From Hydractinia symbiolongicarpus (lineage: Eukaryota > Cnidaria > Hydrozoa > Anthoathecata > Hydractiniidae), in the NCBI RefSeq assembly GCF_029227915.1, contig NC_079886.1, positions 7,070,001 to 7,130,000 on the forward strand: a stretch of DNA of 60,000 bases. The letters run 5' to 3'. Positions 1 through 12,972 of the stretch are shown here, piece after piece. The first letter of the stretch is position 1. Each line of letters begins with the position of its first letter. Position numbers and translations under genes: made by a program. The notes under the pieces are model-generated. The model did not search any database, was not told where the DNA came from, and saw only the letters and a list, made by a program, of their open reading frames with translations.

Positions 1-93
1 TTTTAAAGATGGCAACTTAATTTAAAAGTCTCAAATGTTTTCTGCGGTGCGGAAACTTTAGCTGGCTTTAAAAGTGTGTTTTTTTTACCTTAG

Positions 94-3000
94 AGCAAAC
101 GCCAGTGACAGTGATTGTTGGATTTTGGATTTTATCAATTGATTCCATCAATGTTATTGATATGGTGTGTATCTGTACTAATTTTTCTCCCGGTTTTTCG
201 TTATCTTTTGTTCAGTTTGATTTTTTTGATTGATTTTTTCAGTGGTCACTTAATATCTGCATCGACCATCAAAAAATCAAGAAATTGATCAACAATGCTG
301 CAGAATTGCAAACTGTATTTCTTCAACTATTTTAGTTATTTTAATTCTCTATTTTCACAGGATTATCAAATTGATTTTTTCTTCCGTCAAAGCTGGCAAG
401 ATCCGCGTTTAGAACATTCTTACCCTCAAACGTTAACTGTTTCAAATTCAATGTTAGAAAAAATCTGGGTTCCTGATACATATTTTGAAAATTCTAAAAA
501 CTCTCATTTTCACGCTGTGACTGTTCCAAATAAAATGTTGAAAATTAAACCGGATGGGACGATTATGTACAATGCCAGGTAGGAGGAATTCTTTGTTAAT
601 TTGGGATAGCCTTTTGCCTGAAAAATCTGTGAAAGTTTGCGCAGATATAGCAACGTGTTATTAATTTTCCTTGGCTATTTTTTGATTAGTTAAAATTGGA
701 CTTAATTCCATATATAACTTACTTACCCTACTGAAAACCTCATTCTTATTAAGTTACTGACAACATTAATGGAGAAATGTCTTCCTAGTTATAACACCCG
801 ATTTTGTGGTAGCTAAGTTGCTATTTTTTGCTACAGATGCACGAAACAACGGCCGACTATTTGATACCTGGTATGCCTACGTCAAGTGAACCCGTGTTTC
901 TTCCACAGGCTAACGACTAGTCTTTGATAATTCCTAAAAAAAACGAAGATAGTCTTAAAGCTGTATGTTTTTCTCAATATGAATGTGGAAATCATCGTAT
1001 CCCAGTCTCTTAGCTTTACAACCTATTGTATTGAACCATCACTTTCAAGATACATTATATCTTGCTTTAGAATATCTGTCCGAGCCTCCTGTCCAATGGA
1101 TTTGCGAATGTTTCCCATGGATATACAGGAGTGTAACCTAAACATAGAGAGCTGTGAGTTTTTTAGGACGTTTTTAGCTCTGTTGTATATTTACTCTCGC
1201 AAGGTAGTACAATTTTCATGCTTTTGAGATACAGGAATTCCAAAAGTCTCTTAAATTTTAGCTGATTCTGTAATTTTACGAATCCTTTTTTCTCACCTTT
1301 ACGATATAGTAGGTGTAAAAAGGAGTTCGAGTATTTGCCAACAAAAATATAATCAATATTTTTCAATAACTTTACTTTTTTAGATGGTTATAGCACAAGA
1401 GATATAAAATTTGAATGGGAGAAAAGTGACTCCAGAATATCTATCGGCACGAAAGTCCGTACCCTGCCACAGTATAATTTGACCGGCTTTAAAACGACAA
1501 GTAAAGAAACAGTTTACGTTGTTGGTAGGTGTCTTTTGTCAATTTTCCCTTTTTCTTTTGCTGGGATCTTAAATTTATCCTTTCTATAATTTTTCTTCCT
1601 CTTCAAAACATTTTCTTGTTTTTCACCTTTTTTCAGGCAAGCATACTCTTTCATTATAGGAAATTGGTCTGGTTTAACTGCTACATTTGTGTTAGAAAGG
1701 CGTACTGGTTATTTCTTTCTTCATTTATATGCACCATGTGCTCTCATCGTCATGATTTCATGGATCAGCTTCTGTATTCCAAAAGATTCAACAGCGGCAC
1801 GTGTAGCTTTAGGGATCACATCAGTGCTGACAATAACAACAATTTTGAACATGCTGAATACAGCGATGCCAAAAGTAAGCTATTCTTTTATAACCTAGGC
1901 GAATAGAATGTTTACAATAGTTTGAAAAAAGTTTGCCGATTTTTTTGCACATACGCAGGCATTTTTATTGGGAAAAAATCTAAACAACAGATCACATTAA
2001 TCAAAGAAATCCATTGAAAAAATCTTTGAATTTTGTTGATATCAATTTTACGTGGGTAAAATGGATTTTAACCAACAAAAATGCATATGCACATTCGATT
2101 ACAACTCAAGACTCGTGAGTTGAGATAAACAAACGTAATTGGGTTGAATTTAATATCAGAGATACTTCTGTCTAAAAATTTTCGCGGATCTCTTTATTGC
2201 GAAATGCAATTCATTTCATTGTCAAAATGATCAAACTTTAAAAAGAAATTATTTACTTGAAACATTTACTGAATCTGACCTCAAATTCGAATTATCAATT
2301 AAGAACCCTTAACAAATAAAAAAAACTATCATTGGTATCAATATAAAATCAGTTTTCTACCGAAATTGAATTACACAGAATGGTTTTGTATCGCGGCATA
2401 TTAATTTTGCGAATAAAAGTTTTATCTGCAAAGTTCGCAGAAATTTCTTGAAAAATAAATAAGTCTCGTGTTGTCATCCAATGCAAAATCATCTGTAGTT
2501 ATTCCAATGTTAATAAAATTGTGGATATAACATTTATCGCATTTAAGAGAATTGGTAACAATATTTTGGTTTTATTTTTAACCATAGGTATCTTATATTA
2601 AAGCAGTGGATTGGTATCTAATAGTTAGTTTTTTGTTTGTGTTCGCCGTGTTGATCGAGTATACGTTAGTTTTGTATTTAACTGATAAAGAAAAGCAATC
2701 AAGGAATCAGAAGTTAGAACAATTGAAGAAAAGTAGACTAAGGAATGAAGGAAAAACGGTGCGTGTATTTTGGTTCTTTCTTTATGTAATTACGGCTGGC
2801 TATTTCAGAGTCTGTTCGTTGTGGCCTTTGTAATAAGAACCAGAGAGTCCAAAATTCTGTCAAAGTGCTCTCCTATATTTGTATTTTTTTTTTACTCCAA
2901 GGTTAAATTTTTATCAAATCACACAGTCAGATTTATTTTCTAAGGCTTGCGCGACTTTTTAATCAAAACATTAGGTAATGTTATATCCTGTAGACAAAGC

Positions 3001-4024
3001 GGTCTATCGAATAATTCAATATGGAAGTAATCAATTTCAAGCTGATCTCAATCATTTCATTTGTTCAAGAATTCATTTCTTTTTTTTTTTATCTTAGTTA
3101 CGATCCGTGATTGGTTAAAAGAATTTTAAAATGATTGAGGGGCGGGAATTTGGTAAACGTCTACAAACGACTTTTTTATTTCAAAAAAAAAAATGAAAAA
3201 ATAAATCGCTTTAAAAAAGTTGTGCTTAGTCCACATAAATCCTTTTTGTCTTTTTCTTTCTTAAGAAAAAGTTTAGGCATATTATAAAATAGATATTGTA
3301 TGTTCATTCTCTTTGAATATCAGATACATCAATATTTTTTACAATATTTTTTATATTCTTACTTCCGTTAAATAAATCTTGATGGGCCTTTAATATCTGC
3401 TTCTTATACAGTGTGTAGTATCTGTGTAATAAGATTTTTTTTGCTTCTTTAGCCTGCAGTAGCAAATGGACATACAGCGAATGGTAAAGCAACTGAAGTG
3501 CGTTCAAGAGCATATCATAACAATCAGAAGGAGGTATATACATGTCTGGTTTAGCTACTTCCTACAAGGCACATGTTTATTTCAGGATCTTACCTAATTT
3601 TAATGTAACAGTATGGATGAAATACTATTGATTAGGATAGATTTACCTATCCTTTTTTCTACAATATTTGTCATTTAATCATCAATTCCCACCGTCTAGT
3701 ACAATTTGTAATGTACCAATATTGTATATCCATCGTTTTTTTTAGACTTCATTTGATTGCTCAGATATCGATAAGCATTCGTATCCTAGTAAACCACTGA
3801 TAGTTGTATTAGAAGGAAAACATTTCCCTCACAATAGGCATGCTGATGTTGATGAGGATCATTCAATGTCCTTAAAAACAAACGTGGGAAGATTTTTATG
3901 TCAATTTCGTGTCGATATTATAGACGAATATTCTAGAATGATTTTTCCGATTGCGTTTGCGACTTTCAATACAGTGTATTGGTTACTGTTCTTCAGTAAG
4001 AAGAGTAGTTCTAACCCAGGATGA
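94..4024 (+). CDS. GABA-A beta-like Cys-loop receptor subunit, copy A (5' partial)
   Basis: Ligand-gated anion-channel subunit of the plasma membrane; the first two exons lie left of the window. Seven exons join in phase: 94-164, 361-578, 1071-1153, 1384-1524, 1660-1874, 2588-2758, 3746-4024 (stop TGA 4022-4024). In order they encode the beta-sandwich with WVPDTYF, the Cys-loop (C-x13-C, starting CPMDLRMFPMD), a loop-B-like SYGYSTRD, the M1 segment, an M2 reading AARVALGITSVLTITT, M3, a charged M3-M4 loop and M4 near the C-terminus. The AAR triplet and L at the 9' position match anion-selective GABA-A beta subunits; this family assignment is established knowledge, while GABA as ligand is inference. 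Every intron has GT..AG ends. Exon sizes equal those of copy B downstream. Intron 7 is about 400 bp longer than in copy B. The sequence shows no frameshift or premature stop. Confidence 0.93.
891..921 (+). repeat. Helitron-like 3' end in intron of receptor copy A
   Basis: CCCGTG, a 7-base loop, CACAGG, then TAACGACTAG followed by T. The same arrangement sits in the homologous intron of copy B at 10230-10260 (CTAG 10257-10260), so the insertion predates the gene duplication. Confidence 0.4.
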
Positions 4025-4946
4025 AATAATTCGTATTTGAAGAAGTCGTGACAGACATAGGAATAGATGCCGTTGTAAAGCGACCAAAAACGTTATTATG
4101 GCTGTTACCAACATCAGCTGTACTTGTTGATGTTAACGCAACATAAAAATAGGAATCCGCAAGGTCGGTAATTCGATTTCAGAAATGACTTAAAGAAGAA
4201 TTTAAAAAAGAAATTTTTAAAATTATATTTTTGTATTTGTTACTGAAAAATAATGCATTATGCTCCAGTAGAAACATTATATAATAGAAGTGCATCAGGT
4301 ATAAAGATTGAATGGGGAAATGGGAGATTGATAACAGAAACAAAATGGTAAAAAGGTGAAAGAGAATGTGACTGCAGAAAGAAGAAGCAAACAGACAATT
4401 AAAATACTTCCAGTATGTGTAATGTTACTACGATCAAAATAATTTGTTGAATATATGTTTCTTATTTATCAATATACGGAGCAATTGTTTTTCGATGATG
4501 ACTCTCTTATCCTTTGTTTAATGTTCTTTAATGTATTTAGTGAATGGTAGACTTACCTGAACAAAGATAATTAACACTAGCAGACTTTGGTTTAGTAAGA
4601 TGTGACCACACTTGTAAATGGCTTTGTGCAGAATGGTTGTAATTTGAAAAGATTCGTTTCCGTTTAAGCTTACGTATGAGAGAAACTCAATTTGCATTAC
4701 CTTGAAAAAAGCTTAGTTAACTAGACTGATAATATCACAGAGAAATAAAAGTCTAATAAGAGAGAGGTAGAGCTCAAAAGCTTAATAAATTGTCTTCATA
4801 ATAATGATCTTGTTTTGTTCAGAATAGTAGTCAAATAACCACAATGCAATAAAAATCGATTATCCCGGGCTGCATCGCAAAGTATCGCCCGAGGTCTAAG
4901 CAGTACAATGACAGAAACTTGTTTGCTTGCCAGACAGAAAGTCTCG

Positions 4947-6607
4947 GTCGCGACAATCAGGCTCTAATTCATATTTTTCTATAAATTTTCACCATAAACA
5001 GTTCCATTTTATTTAGATATAGATACTGTTTTTTTCGATAAATATTCTTCATCATTTTTGAACACTTTAGAGCGATTTATTTACGTTTTATAAATTTCAA
5101 TCATTGTACCGACCTTCCCAGCTCGGTCGGTGCTTAGACCTTGTTTACATACTAAGCTACCATTTTTTTTGACGACGGGGAATGCAGCTCTATATTGGCC
5201 CGTCGTTAAAAGCGCTAAGCCAATAGGAATTCCTAAAAACCTGTATTGCCCGCTTGCAAAATCCAGACGGTGTACAACTTTAGGTAATGTATGCACGAAA
5301 TAGCGATGACCGCCATATGAACGACGAAAAATAATCTGAGGACCAGAATATATACAACAAGAAGACCCGTGAAGTTTTCCACGGGTTTACGACTGGTTTT
5401 TCTATATCTATATTATAATACCCGTATACGTCTGTCTATCATGCAAAATGGTGTACTGGAAGTAGCGAGAAGCACGCGCCAAGCAAGCCCAAGGATTTTT
5501 CCACGGGCCACTGACTAGTTAATAAATAATACTCGTTGTTTCTTTGTAAGTCAAAAGCGGATCGTGCTAAGCCACACACCAAATATTTAACTTATAAATA
5601 ACAGTGGCGGTATATTTTTAATGACTTTATTTGCAACCAATCACGAACATTGGTTTTGATGAAAAACAATGTAAGTTCTTCACGGCATTAACATGTAGAC
5701 GAAGGGACATGCCGCGAGCAAATCTCCAAGGTGATGACGAAAGCCAATTTGGAAGTGGTGGCATTAAGGTTAAGATAAAAGGTCCTATTTTGTCATATTG
5801 CTTCTAAATACTTTGTATTTATAGGAATATTTAATATTTTACGTTTTCACATTAGCCATGCATAAACTTTAACCAAACTAAAATTCAGGAGTTTGGCTAC
5901 TAACATAAATATAAGTACTCGATTTTGCATCATCCACATTACTCCCATCACTCAGGTTACATAGTTACGCCGTCGGGTATCAGCTTGGTCTGCAGGAAAC
6001 CTGTAATGCAAAGCATTGCACTTGTTAAGATGTTAAGAGCACAAGCTGAAGAAAGATCTTACGTCAAATAAGCACACTGAAGTAGAAACAGAATTTGAAA
6101 TCCCAACTGAGAGGGGAAAAGATTGAGGGTGAATTAATTGATGAAAGAAAGAGACAAGGAAATATTAATAGAAGTAGAACGGAGTTTCGGAATAAAGTGC
6201 TAACTCATACTGTTTAACTAAGGTAGTGACAACAAAGCAACTACAACTTCTCATAATATGTCAAAATTTATCACAAAAGATGTTACCTTCGATCGTCAAA
6301 AAATGCAACATCGTAATAAAATTAAACAAGTTTCGTTTGCCAGGATTAGAATCTCGAGTAAACAAGAATTCGACAGAACTCGATTATCTGGCAAAGGCTT
6401 TTACGAAAACTTGTTGACTAATTTATTGACAACTTTATAAAACGTAAATAAACCGCTCCAAAGTGTTCAAAAATGATGAATAATATTTATTGAAAAAAAA
6501 CAGTATCTACTGCTCCTAAACTTAGAAATCCTATATGAAATGGAAATGGAACTGTTTATATGGTGAGAATTAGAGAACATTATGAAGTAGAACCTGATTG
6601 TCGCGAC
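4947..6607. mobile_element. Element bounded by ~150-180-bp imperfect inverted repeats
   Basis: The left arm, about 4947-5096, starts GTCGCGACAATCAGG and its reverse complement recurs at about 6428-6607, ending CCTGATTGTCGCGAC. The arms share long blocks such as CAGTTCCATTT, ATACTGTTTTTTT and ATCATTTTTGAACACTTT, with small indels. About 1.3 kb separates them. The interior holds two Helitron-like ends and no transposase that I can read. This could be a foldback or non-autonomous DNA transposon, or two inverted copies of one MITE. No target-site duplication was clear. Confidence 0.6.
5340..5519 (+). repeat. Two tandem Helitron-like 3' termini
   Basis: At 5366-5385 CCCGTG and CACGGG form a 6-7-bp stem, followed after 7 bases by CTGG and then T (5393-5397). 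A second end at 5481-5519 has GCCC..GGGC and closes with CTAG before T. Helitrons classically end in a short hairpin about ten bases before CTRR, inserted 5' of T. A possible 5' start, TCTATATTATAATACCCG, lies between them. No Rep/helicase coding is present, so these would be non-autonomous. Confidence 0.45.
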
Positions 6608-7104
6608 TTTTTTGTATGGCTTCCTTGATAAGCTTAAAGGTCAAACTACAAAAGTAAAAAATTTTTTTGTGTGGGCTACCAATGTTTGTCGTTACGTCTT
6701 ATTATGTTTGAGAACTAGTATTTGACGACATACTTATAGAAATGATTGTAAAAAAAGCAAAGAAAAGAAGAAGAAAATGAGCTAGTGAAATTTCATAATA
6801 AACTATTGTTTTGCTTTAAAGATGCTTCTTAAGATAGCCATGTTTAATGTTGTAGCTAAATAGAAGCAAAACCTACAACGTTTACTGAACTTTGTTGATA
6901 ATTGGATTAAAGAAAGCTTAAAGGTTTTAAAGGTTAGATAAAATTAGTTTATCAAGTTTTTGAATGTGTTTGATTAACATTTTACACATAAGAGTTCGTG
7001 TTTTTACTTTCTTTTCTTTGCTTGATCATCTTTTCTATTTCCTAAAGAAATAATTTTGAAAACCCAGCGCAACAGTACAAAGATTATTCACGGAACTATA
7101 AACT

Positions 7105-7560
7105 TGTTTCTTTTTATACTTTTTTTTCTTCTTCCTCTTCTTCTTCTTTTTCCTTCGCTTCTTCTTCTAGATTTACTTATTTTTTATTCTACTATATTTT
7201 CTTCTTCTTCTTCTTCTTCTTCTTCTTCTTCTTCTTCTTCTTCTTCTTCTTCTTCTTCTTCTTCTTCTTCTTCTTCTTCTTCTTCTTCTTCTTCTTCTTC
7301 TTCTTCTTCTTCTTCTTCTTCTTCTTCTTCTTCTTCTTCTTCTTCTTCTTCTTCTTCTTCTTCTTCTTCTTCTTCTTCTTCTTCTTCTTCTTCTTCTTCT
7401 TCTTCTTCTTCTTCTTCTTCTTCTTCTTCTTCTTCTTCTTCTTCTTCTTCTTCTTCTTCTTCTTCTTCTTCTTCTTCTTCTTCTTCTTCTTCTTCTTCTT
7501 CTTCTTCTTCTTCTTCTTCTTCTTCTTCTTCTTCTTTTTCTTCTTCTTCTTCTTCTTCTA
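7105..7560 (+). repeat. Expanded (CTT)n / (GAA)n microsatellite
   Basis: From about 7198 to 7534 the plus strand is an uninterrupted CTT run of roughly 112 units. One TTT interruption follows, then about six more units to 7559. An impure pyrimidine tract (7105-7175) precedes it. The entire block is homopyrimidine/homopurine with mirror symmetry, the class of sequence that forms intramolecular triplexes. The serine-rich and arginine-rich open frames across it are artefacts of the repeat. It ends about 850 bp upstream of the copy B start codon. Confidence 0.98.
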
Positions 7561-8411
7561 ATGTTTTCTAAAAACATCTGGAATATAAATATAGTTTATG
7601 ATAATACGTTAGATAACCGCAACAAATTTAATTTTATCTTACCTCAAATCAGACAACTCGGTTAAAATGAGACATCATACGTACAATCAGACGCAACAGA
7701 CATGATATGTGTTTCTGTTTATTTGACTGTAGTTATAGTACCGTAGTGAATTCGTGTGTTCTCATTTTGCACAAGAATCTTTACCTACAGCTCTTGAAAA
7801 ATTACTACTGGTAGTTTATTTAAAACAAAAGTTGATTCAGTCGGGTTGGTAACGCTTCTCTTGTTTTATGTTATTTTTGTTGTTGTTGTTGTTATTATTG
7901 TTGTTTTTTCATTTATTGACATTGTGGCTTTTTCTGTAATTATGTTTGACATTTTAAAAAGCTTTTTTTTGCGAATTGTTATTATAAAATTGTCAAAATG
8001 TAAGTAGCATTGTTTTCTTTGAATGAAGTACATATCATTTGAGATTATTTAAATATAAATTTATATTAAATTCCTTTCTGTTTTTATTTTTTTTGTTATA
8101 ATATTCTTACTTTTGTTTTTGTTCTCGTTGGTAGCAATAAAAGTTATTGGACGGTTGTGTGGACGGTCTAGTAAATTTAGTGCGTTCAAAATTCTTAAAT
8201 GTTTATAATTGTCTGTGACTTGACTATGTTATCTTCCACGGTCTGTTCTCTTAACAACAAGTTGCATCCTAATTTTTTAACATCTGATTGGCTATCTTTA
8301 TAGATCCAAGAATAAATAAATAAATTAATAAATAAATAAGAATCAACTCAGCGTTTCTAAAACATACACCCATTGACATAGAAATGATCTATCTAGCACG
8401 AGTTAAGTGAC

Positions 8412-11400
8412 ATGGAACAATTCTTTTACCAACTGGTTGCTATGGCAGTATTGTGGTTGCTATTTCTGGATATAAGCAGTTCAGCCAATGAAAAGTTAGA
8501 TAAAGTAAAGAACAAGACGAAAGAACCTAAGGAAGAATTAGAAAATAAGTATATAATAGATCCTGTTAGTGCACAGTGGCAAATCGAATGTGGCAAATTG
8601 AATTGGTCAATTAGCGATGGATGGTAAGTGTTTTTTCCTTACTTTTAATTCCACTACCCAGGAATAATTTAAACGTAAAAAATCCACACTACAAATTCGA
8701 AGTTTTTTACTTTTAACTTAGCTGTGCAATATATAGTTTTACACGTCATTATATTTCAACTTTTTCCAATAACATTTTTACAAACACCAAATGGTACACC
8801 TTGCTGTCAAACGTACTACAATTTAAAAGTAGCTCATAATTAATGCATAAGTTCCTTTTAAGCGACTATTTTTTTAATTTCCTGATTATGTTTTTACCGT
8901 GGTTTGACCAGATTGGTGCTATTATCTTCTTTGAGCGAAAATACTTATGCAGCTTTTCTAACATTAGTTTGAATAAAGTTGCCTGTCTAATTTAATAGAG
9001 TATATAGCGATCAATATGCTTCCAGATTTGATTGATGAATTAAGCTGCGACTTTTCCTGTCCACTTGTCTTCAGAAAAGAAGTGTAACATTTAATATGTT
9101 CTTTTTTAAGCAATATCTCTGGTCTACTGCGTTCGCTGTTATTAAATTACGATAAAAGACTACGACCGTTAATGGGCAGTACGTTATTTTCAATTTTTCT
9201 TTCTGTTATATGCGCATTTCTTTTGCAATATGTACTGTTTAAACTACATTTGTTGGGTAAAACGTTGAAACGTTTTAAACTTGATTTCCATTAAAATCCG
9301 TAATTCTTGTCCAAATGTTGTTAAGATAGAAAAAATCTTGAAAACATTCGTTGTGCAACATCTCTTTTGTCACTTTTTTGTACAATATATGTTTCCAATA
9401 AAGTCGTGATTGATTTTACATCAGTTGCTTAATCATTTTATGTTTATGCCGGCATTTAGGCCACATAACCTGGATTTTATTCCTTATATGTAACCTCCAA
9501 GATGTAACGTGTAACCTCCAAGATGTAACGAAATCATTTTAAAGATAGTGACTTATTTTTTTCTTAGAGCAAACACCAGTTACTGTAATTGTTGGATTTT
9601 GGATTTTATCAATTGATTCTATCAATGTTATTGATATGGTGTGTACCTGGACTAATTTTTCTTCCGTTTTTTACGATTTTTTTTTCGGTTTCCACCTGAT
9701 ATCTGCATTGACCATCAAATAATGACACAGATATTGATCAACAATGCTGCAGATTTGCAAATATCAAAATTGTATTTCTGTATAGTTTTAACTATTGTAT
9801 TTATTTTACTTCTTTAATATAATTACAGGATTATCAAATTGATTTCTTCTTCCGTCAAAGCTGGCAAGATCCGCGTTTAGAACATTCATACCCTGAAACG
9901 CTAACTGTTTCAAATTTAATGTTAGAAAAAATCTGGGTCCCTGACACGTATTTTGAAAATTCTAAAAATTCTCATTTTCACGCCGTGACGGTGCCAAATA
10001 AAATGTTGAAAATTAAACCGGATGGGACAATTATGTATAATGCCAGGTAGGATAAATTCTTGTTGATTTTGGATAAGCCTTATGCTTAAAAAATCTGTGA
10101 AAGTTTAATAATTTGAGCAGATGTATAATGATGCAAGCAATATCTTGCTAAGGATTTTTGACTATAATACTTGTATTTCGTACAAAATGGTAACGGAAAT
10201 CTGATACCTGGTATATGTAAGTCGAGTGAACCGTGTTTTTGTCCACAGGCTAACGACTAGCCCCTTCATATTTCCTAAGAAGCAGAGAAGATAGTCTGTT
10301 TTGCCCAATATTGGTGTAAAAAACATCGTCATCCCAATCTCTTAGCCTAACAACCAATTGTATTAAACAATCACTTTCTATGTTATATCTCCCTTTAGAA
10401 TATCTGTTCGAGCCTCGTGTCCAATGGATTTACGAATGTTTCCCATGGATATACAGGAGTGTAACCTGAACATAGAAAGTTGTAAGTTTTTTTTTAGCTA
10501 TGTTATATATTTACTCTCGTAAGGTACTAGTCATAATTTCAATGATTCCGTGATACAGGACTTCCAAATGTATGTTAAATTTTAGCTGTTCTTGTTAAAT
10601 TACGAATGCTTTTTTCTCACTTTTACGACAAAGTAGGCAAAAAAGGAGTTTAAATATTTGCCCTTAAAAATATAATATTTGAATAATTCCATTTTGAATA
10701 ATTCCATGTTTTTAGATGGTTATAGTACAAGAGATATAAAATTTAAATGGGAAAAAAGTGACTCCAGAATATCTATCGGCACCAAGGTTCGTACCCTGCC
10801 ACAGTATAATTTGACCGGCTTCAAAACGACAAGTAAAGAAACAGTTTACGTTGTTGGTAGGTGTCTTTTGTCAATTCTTCCTTTTCCTTTTTCTGGGATC
10901 TTAAATTCATCCTTTTTATCATTTTTCTTTCTCTTCAAAACATTTTCTTGTCGTGTACTTTTACTCAAGCAAGCATAGTTTTTAATTTTAGGAAATTGGT
11001 CCGGTTTAACTGCTACATTTGTGTTAGAAAGGCGGACTGGATATTTCTTTCTTCATTTATATGCACCATGTGCTCTCATCGTCATGATTTCGTGGATCAG
11101 CTTCTGTATTCCAAAAGATTCAGTAGCGGCACGTGTAGCTTTAGGGATCACATCAGTGCTGACAATAACAACAATTTTAAACATGCTGAATACAGCGTTG
11201 CCAAAAGTAAGCTATCTCTTTCATAATCTAGGCAAATAGAGCCAAATCTTTAAAAAAGTTTAAAAAGTTTGCGGTTTTTCTGCACATGCGCAAGCATTTT
11301 TGGGGGGAGAAATTGAATTACACAGAAAGTTTTTCATCGCGGAATTTAAATTTTTCAAGTAAAAGTTCAATTTGCAAACTTCACAAAAATTCATTAAGAA

Positions 11401-12972
11401 CAGAAAGCAAGTTCGTCTGCTGTTATTCCACTGGCGATATAATCGTGAATATAACATTCATCGCATTCAAGAGGATTGGTTGAAATATTTTAGTTTAATT
11501 TTCAACCATAGGTATCTTATATTAAAGCAGTGGATTGGTATCTAATAGTTAGTTTTTTGTTTGTCTTCGCCGTGTTGATCGAGTATACGTTAGTTTTGTA
11601 TTTAACTGATAAAGAAAAGCAATCAAGGAATCAGAAATTAGAACAATTGAAGAAAAGTAGACTAAGGAATGAAGGAAAAAAGGTGTGTACATTCTGGTTC
11701 TTTCTTTATGTAATTGCGGCTGGCAATATCAGGGCCTGTTCGTTTTGGTTTTTAAAATAAAAACCAAAGAATCTAGTTGATAGTATTTTTAACTTCAGGG
11801 TTTAATTTCATCAAATCACACGGTCAGGTTCATTTTTCACGGCTTGTGTAAATAATGGTGCGATTTCCTAATCAGAACATTACGTCATGTTATATACTTG
11901 TAGACAAAGCGGTCTATCGAATAATTCGATGGGAGTAATTAATTTCAAGCTGATCTTAATTATTAAAATCGTTGAAGCATTAATTTTTTTTGTTTTAAAC
12001 TTAGTTACGATCTGTGATTGGTTAAAAGTATTATAAAATGATTGAGAGGCGGGAATTTTGTAAACGTCTACAAACGCCTTTTTTATTTCTGAAAAAAATG
12101 AATGAATGGAGAAATAAATCGCTTTATAAAGTTGTGCTTAGTCCACATAAATCTATTTTGTGTTATTCTTTCTTAAGAAAAAGTTTAGGTATATAATGAA
12201 AATAGATATTGTATGCCCATTCTTATTGAATATCACATTTGTCCACTCTCGGAAAGAGAATATCTTATATATTCTTACTTTCAGTAAATAAATCTTGATG
12301 GGCATGCAATAACTGCTCATCATACAATGAATAGTATCTGCGTAAAAAGATATTTTTTTTCTTCTTTAGCCTGCAGTAGCCAATAGACATACAGCGAATG
12401 GTAAGCCTACTGATTTGCGTTCAAGAGCATATTGTAACTATCAGAAGGAGGTATGTACATGTGTGATCTAGTTACTTCCCACAAGGCACAAGTTTATCTT
12501 CGTTCTTACCTAATCTTCTAGGATCTTATCTAATTTTAGGGCAACAGTATGAATAATATACTATTGATTGAAATAGTTTTGCATATTCTTTTCTTTTACA
12601 TTTTAAAATATTCGTCATTCAATCATCAATTTTTACCGTCTGATACAATTTGTAGTGTTCCAATATTATATATCCATCGTACTTTCTTTCTAGACTTCAT
12701 TTGATTGCTCAGATATCGATAAGCATTCGTATCCAAGTAAACCACTGATAGTTGTATTAGAAGAAAAACATTTTCCTCACAATAGGCATGCTGATGTTGA
12801 TGAAGATCATTCAATGTCCTTAAAAACAAACGTGGGAAGATTTTTATGTCAATTTCGTGTCGATATTATAGACGAATATTCTAGAATGATTTTTCCGATC
12901 GCGTTTGCAACTTTCAATGCAGTGTATTGGTTACTGTTCTTCAGTAAGAAGAGTAGTTCTAACCCAGGATGA
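8412..12972 (+). CDS. GABA-A beta-like Cys-loop receptor subunit, copy B (complete)
   Basis: Complete tandem paralogue of copy A, 485 residues. Nine exons join in phase: 8412-8623, 9111-9178, 9568-9638, 9829-10046, 10399-10481, 10716-10856, 10992-11206, 11512-11682, 12694-12972 (TGA). The start was chosen because the ATG at 8412 opens a hydrophobic signal peptide (LVAMAVLWLLFLDI) followed by a charged N-terminus. Exon 2 carries NYDKRLRP, the family's conserved N-terminal element. The Cys-loop, SYGYSTRD, WVPDTYF and an AARVALGI M2 are all present. Length is normal for a GABA-A subunit. Differences from copy A are few and scattered, for example Ser/Leu in exon 4, Glu/Lys in exon 6, Thr/Val before M2 and Met/Leu after it, which suggests purifying selection on both. 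Homology with copy A continues past the stop for about 750 bp, including an AATAAA near 13684 shared with 4784. Confidence 0.95.

Larger units (their letters stand above)
4025..8411. other. Intergenic region between receptor copies A and B
   Basis: No gene is seen. To about 4825 the sequence is the 3' flank of copy A and matches the 3' flank of copy B (12973-13730), with a very well conserved block at 4361-4460 versus 13248-13348; this looks like shared 3' UTR. Then come a 1.66-kb inverted-repeat element, two Helitron-like 3' ends, the large (CTT)n tract, a short TTG-rich stretch near 7875-7905, and the unmarked promoter region of copy B. The short open frames here are not supported by codon pattern or homology. 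Confidence 0.75.

Noticed and set aside
7056-7577. Long poly-serine (plus) and poly-arginine (minus) open frames
   Set aside because: They are translations of the CTT/GAA microsatellite and have no flanking gene structure.
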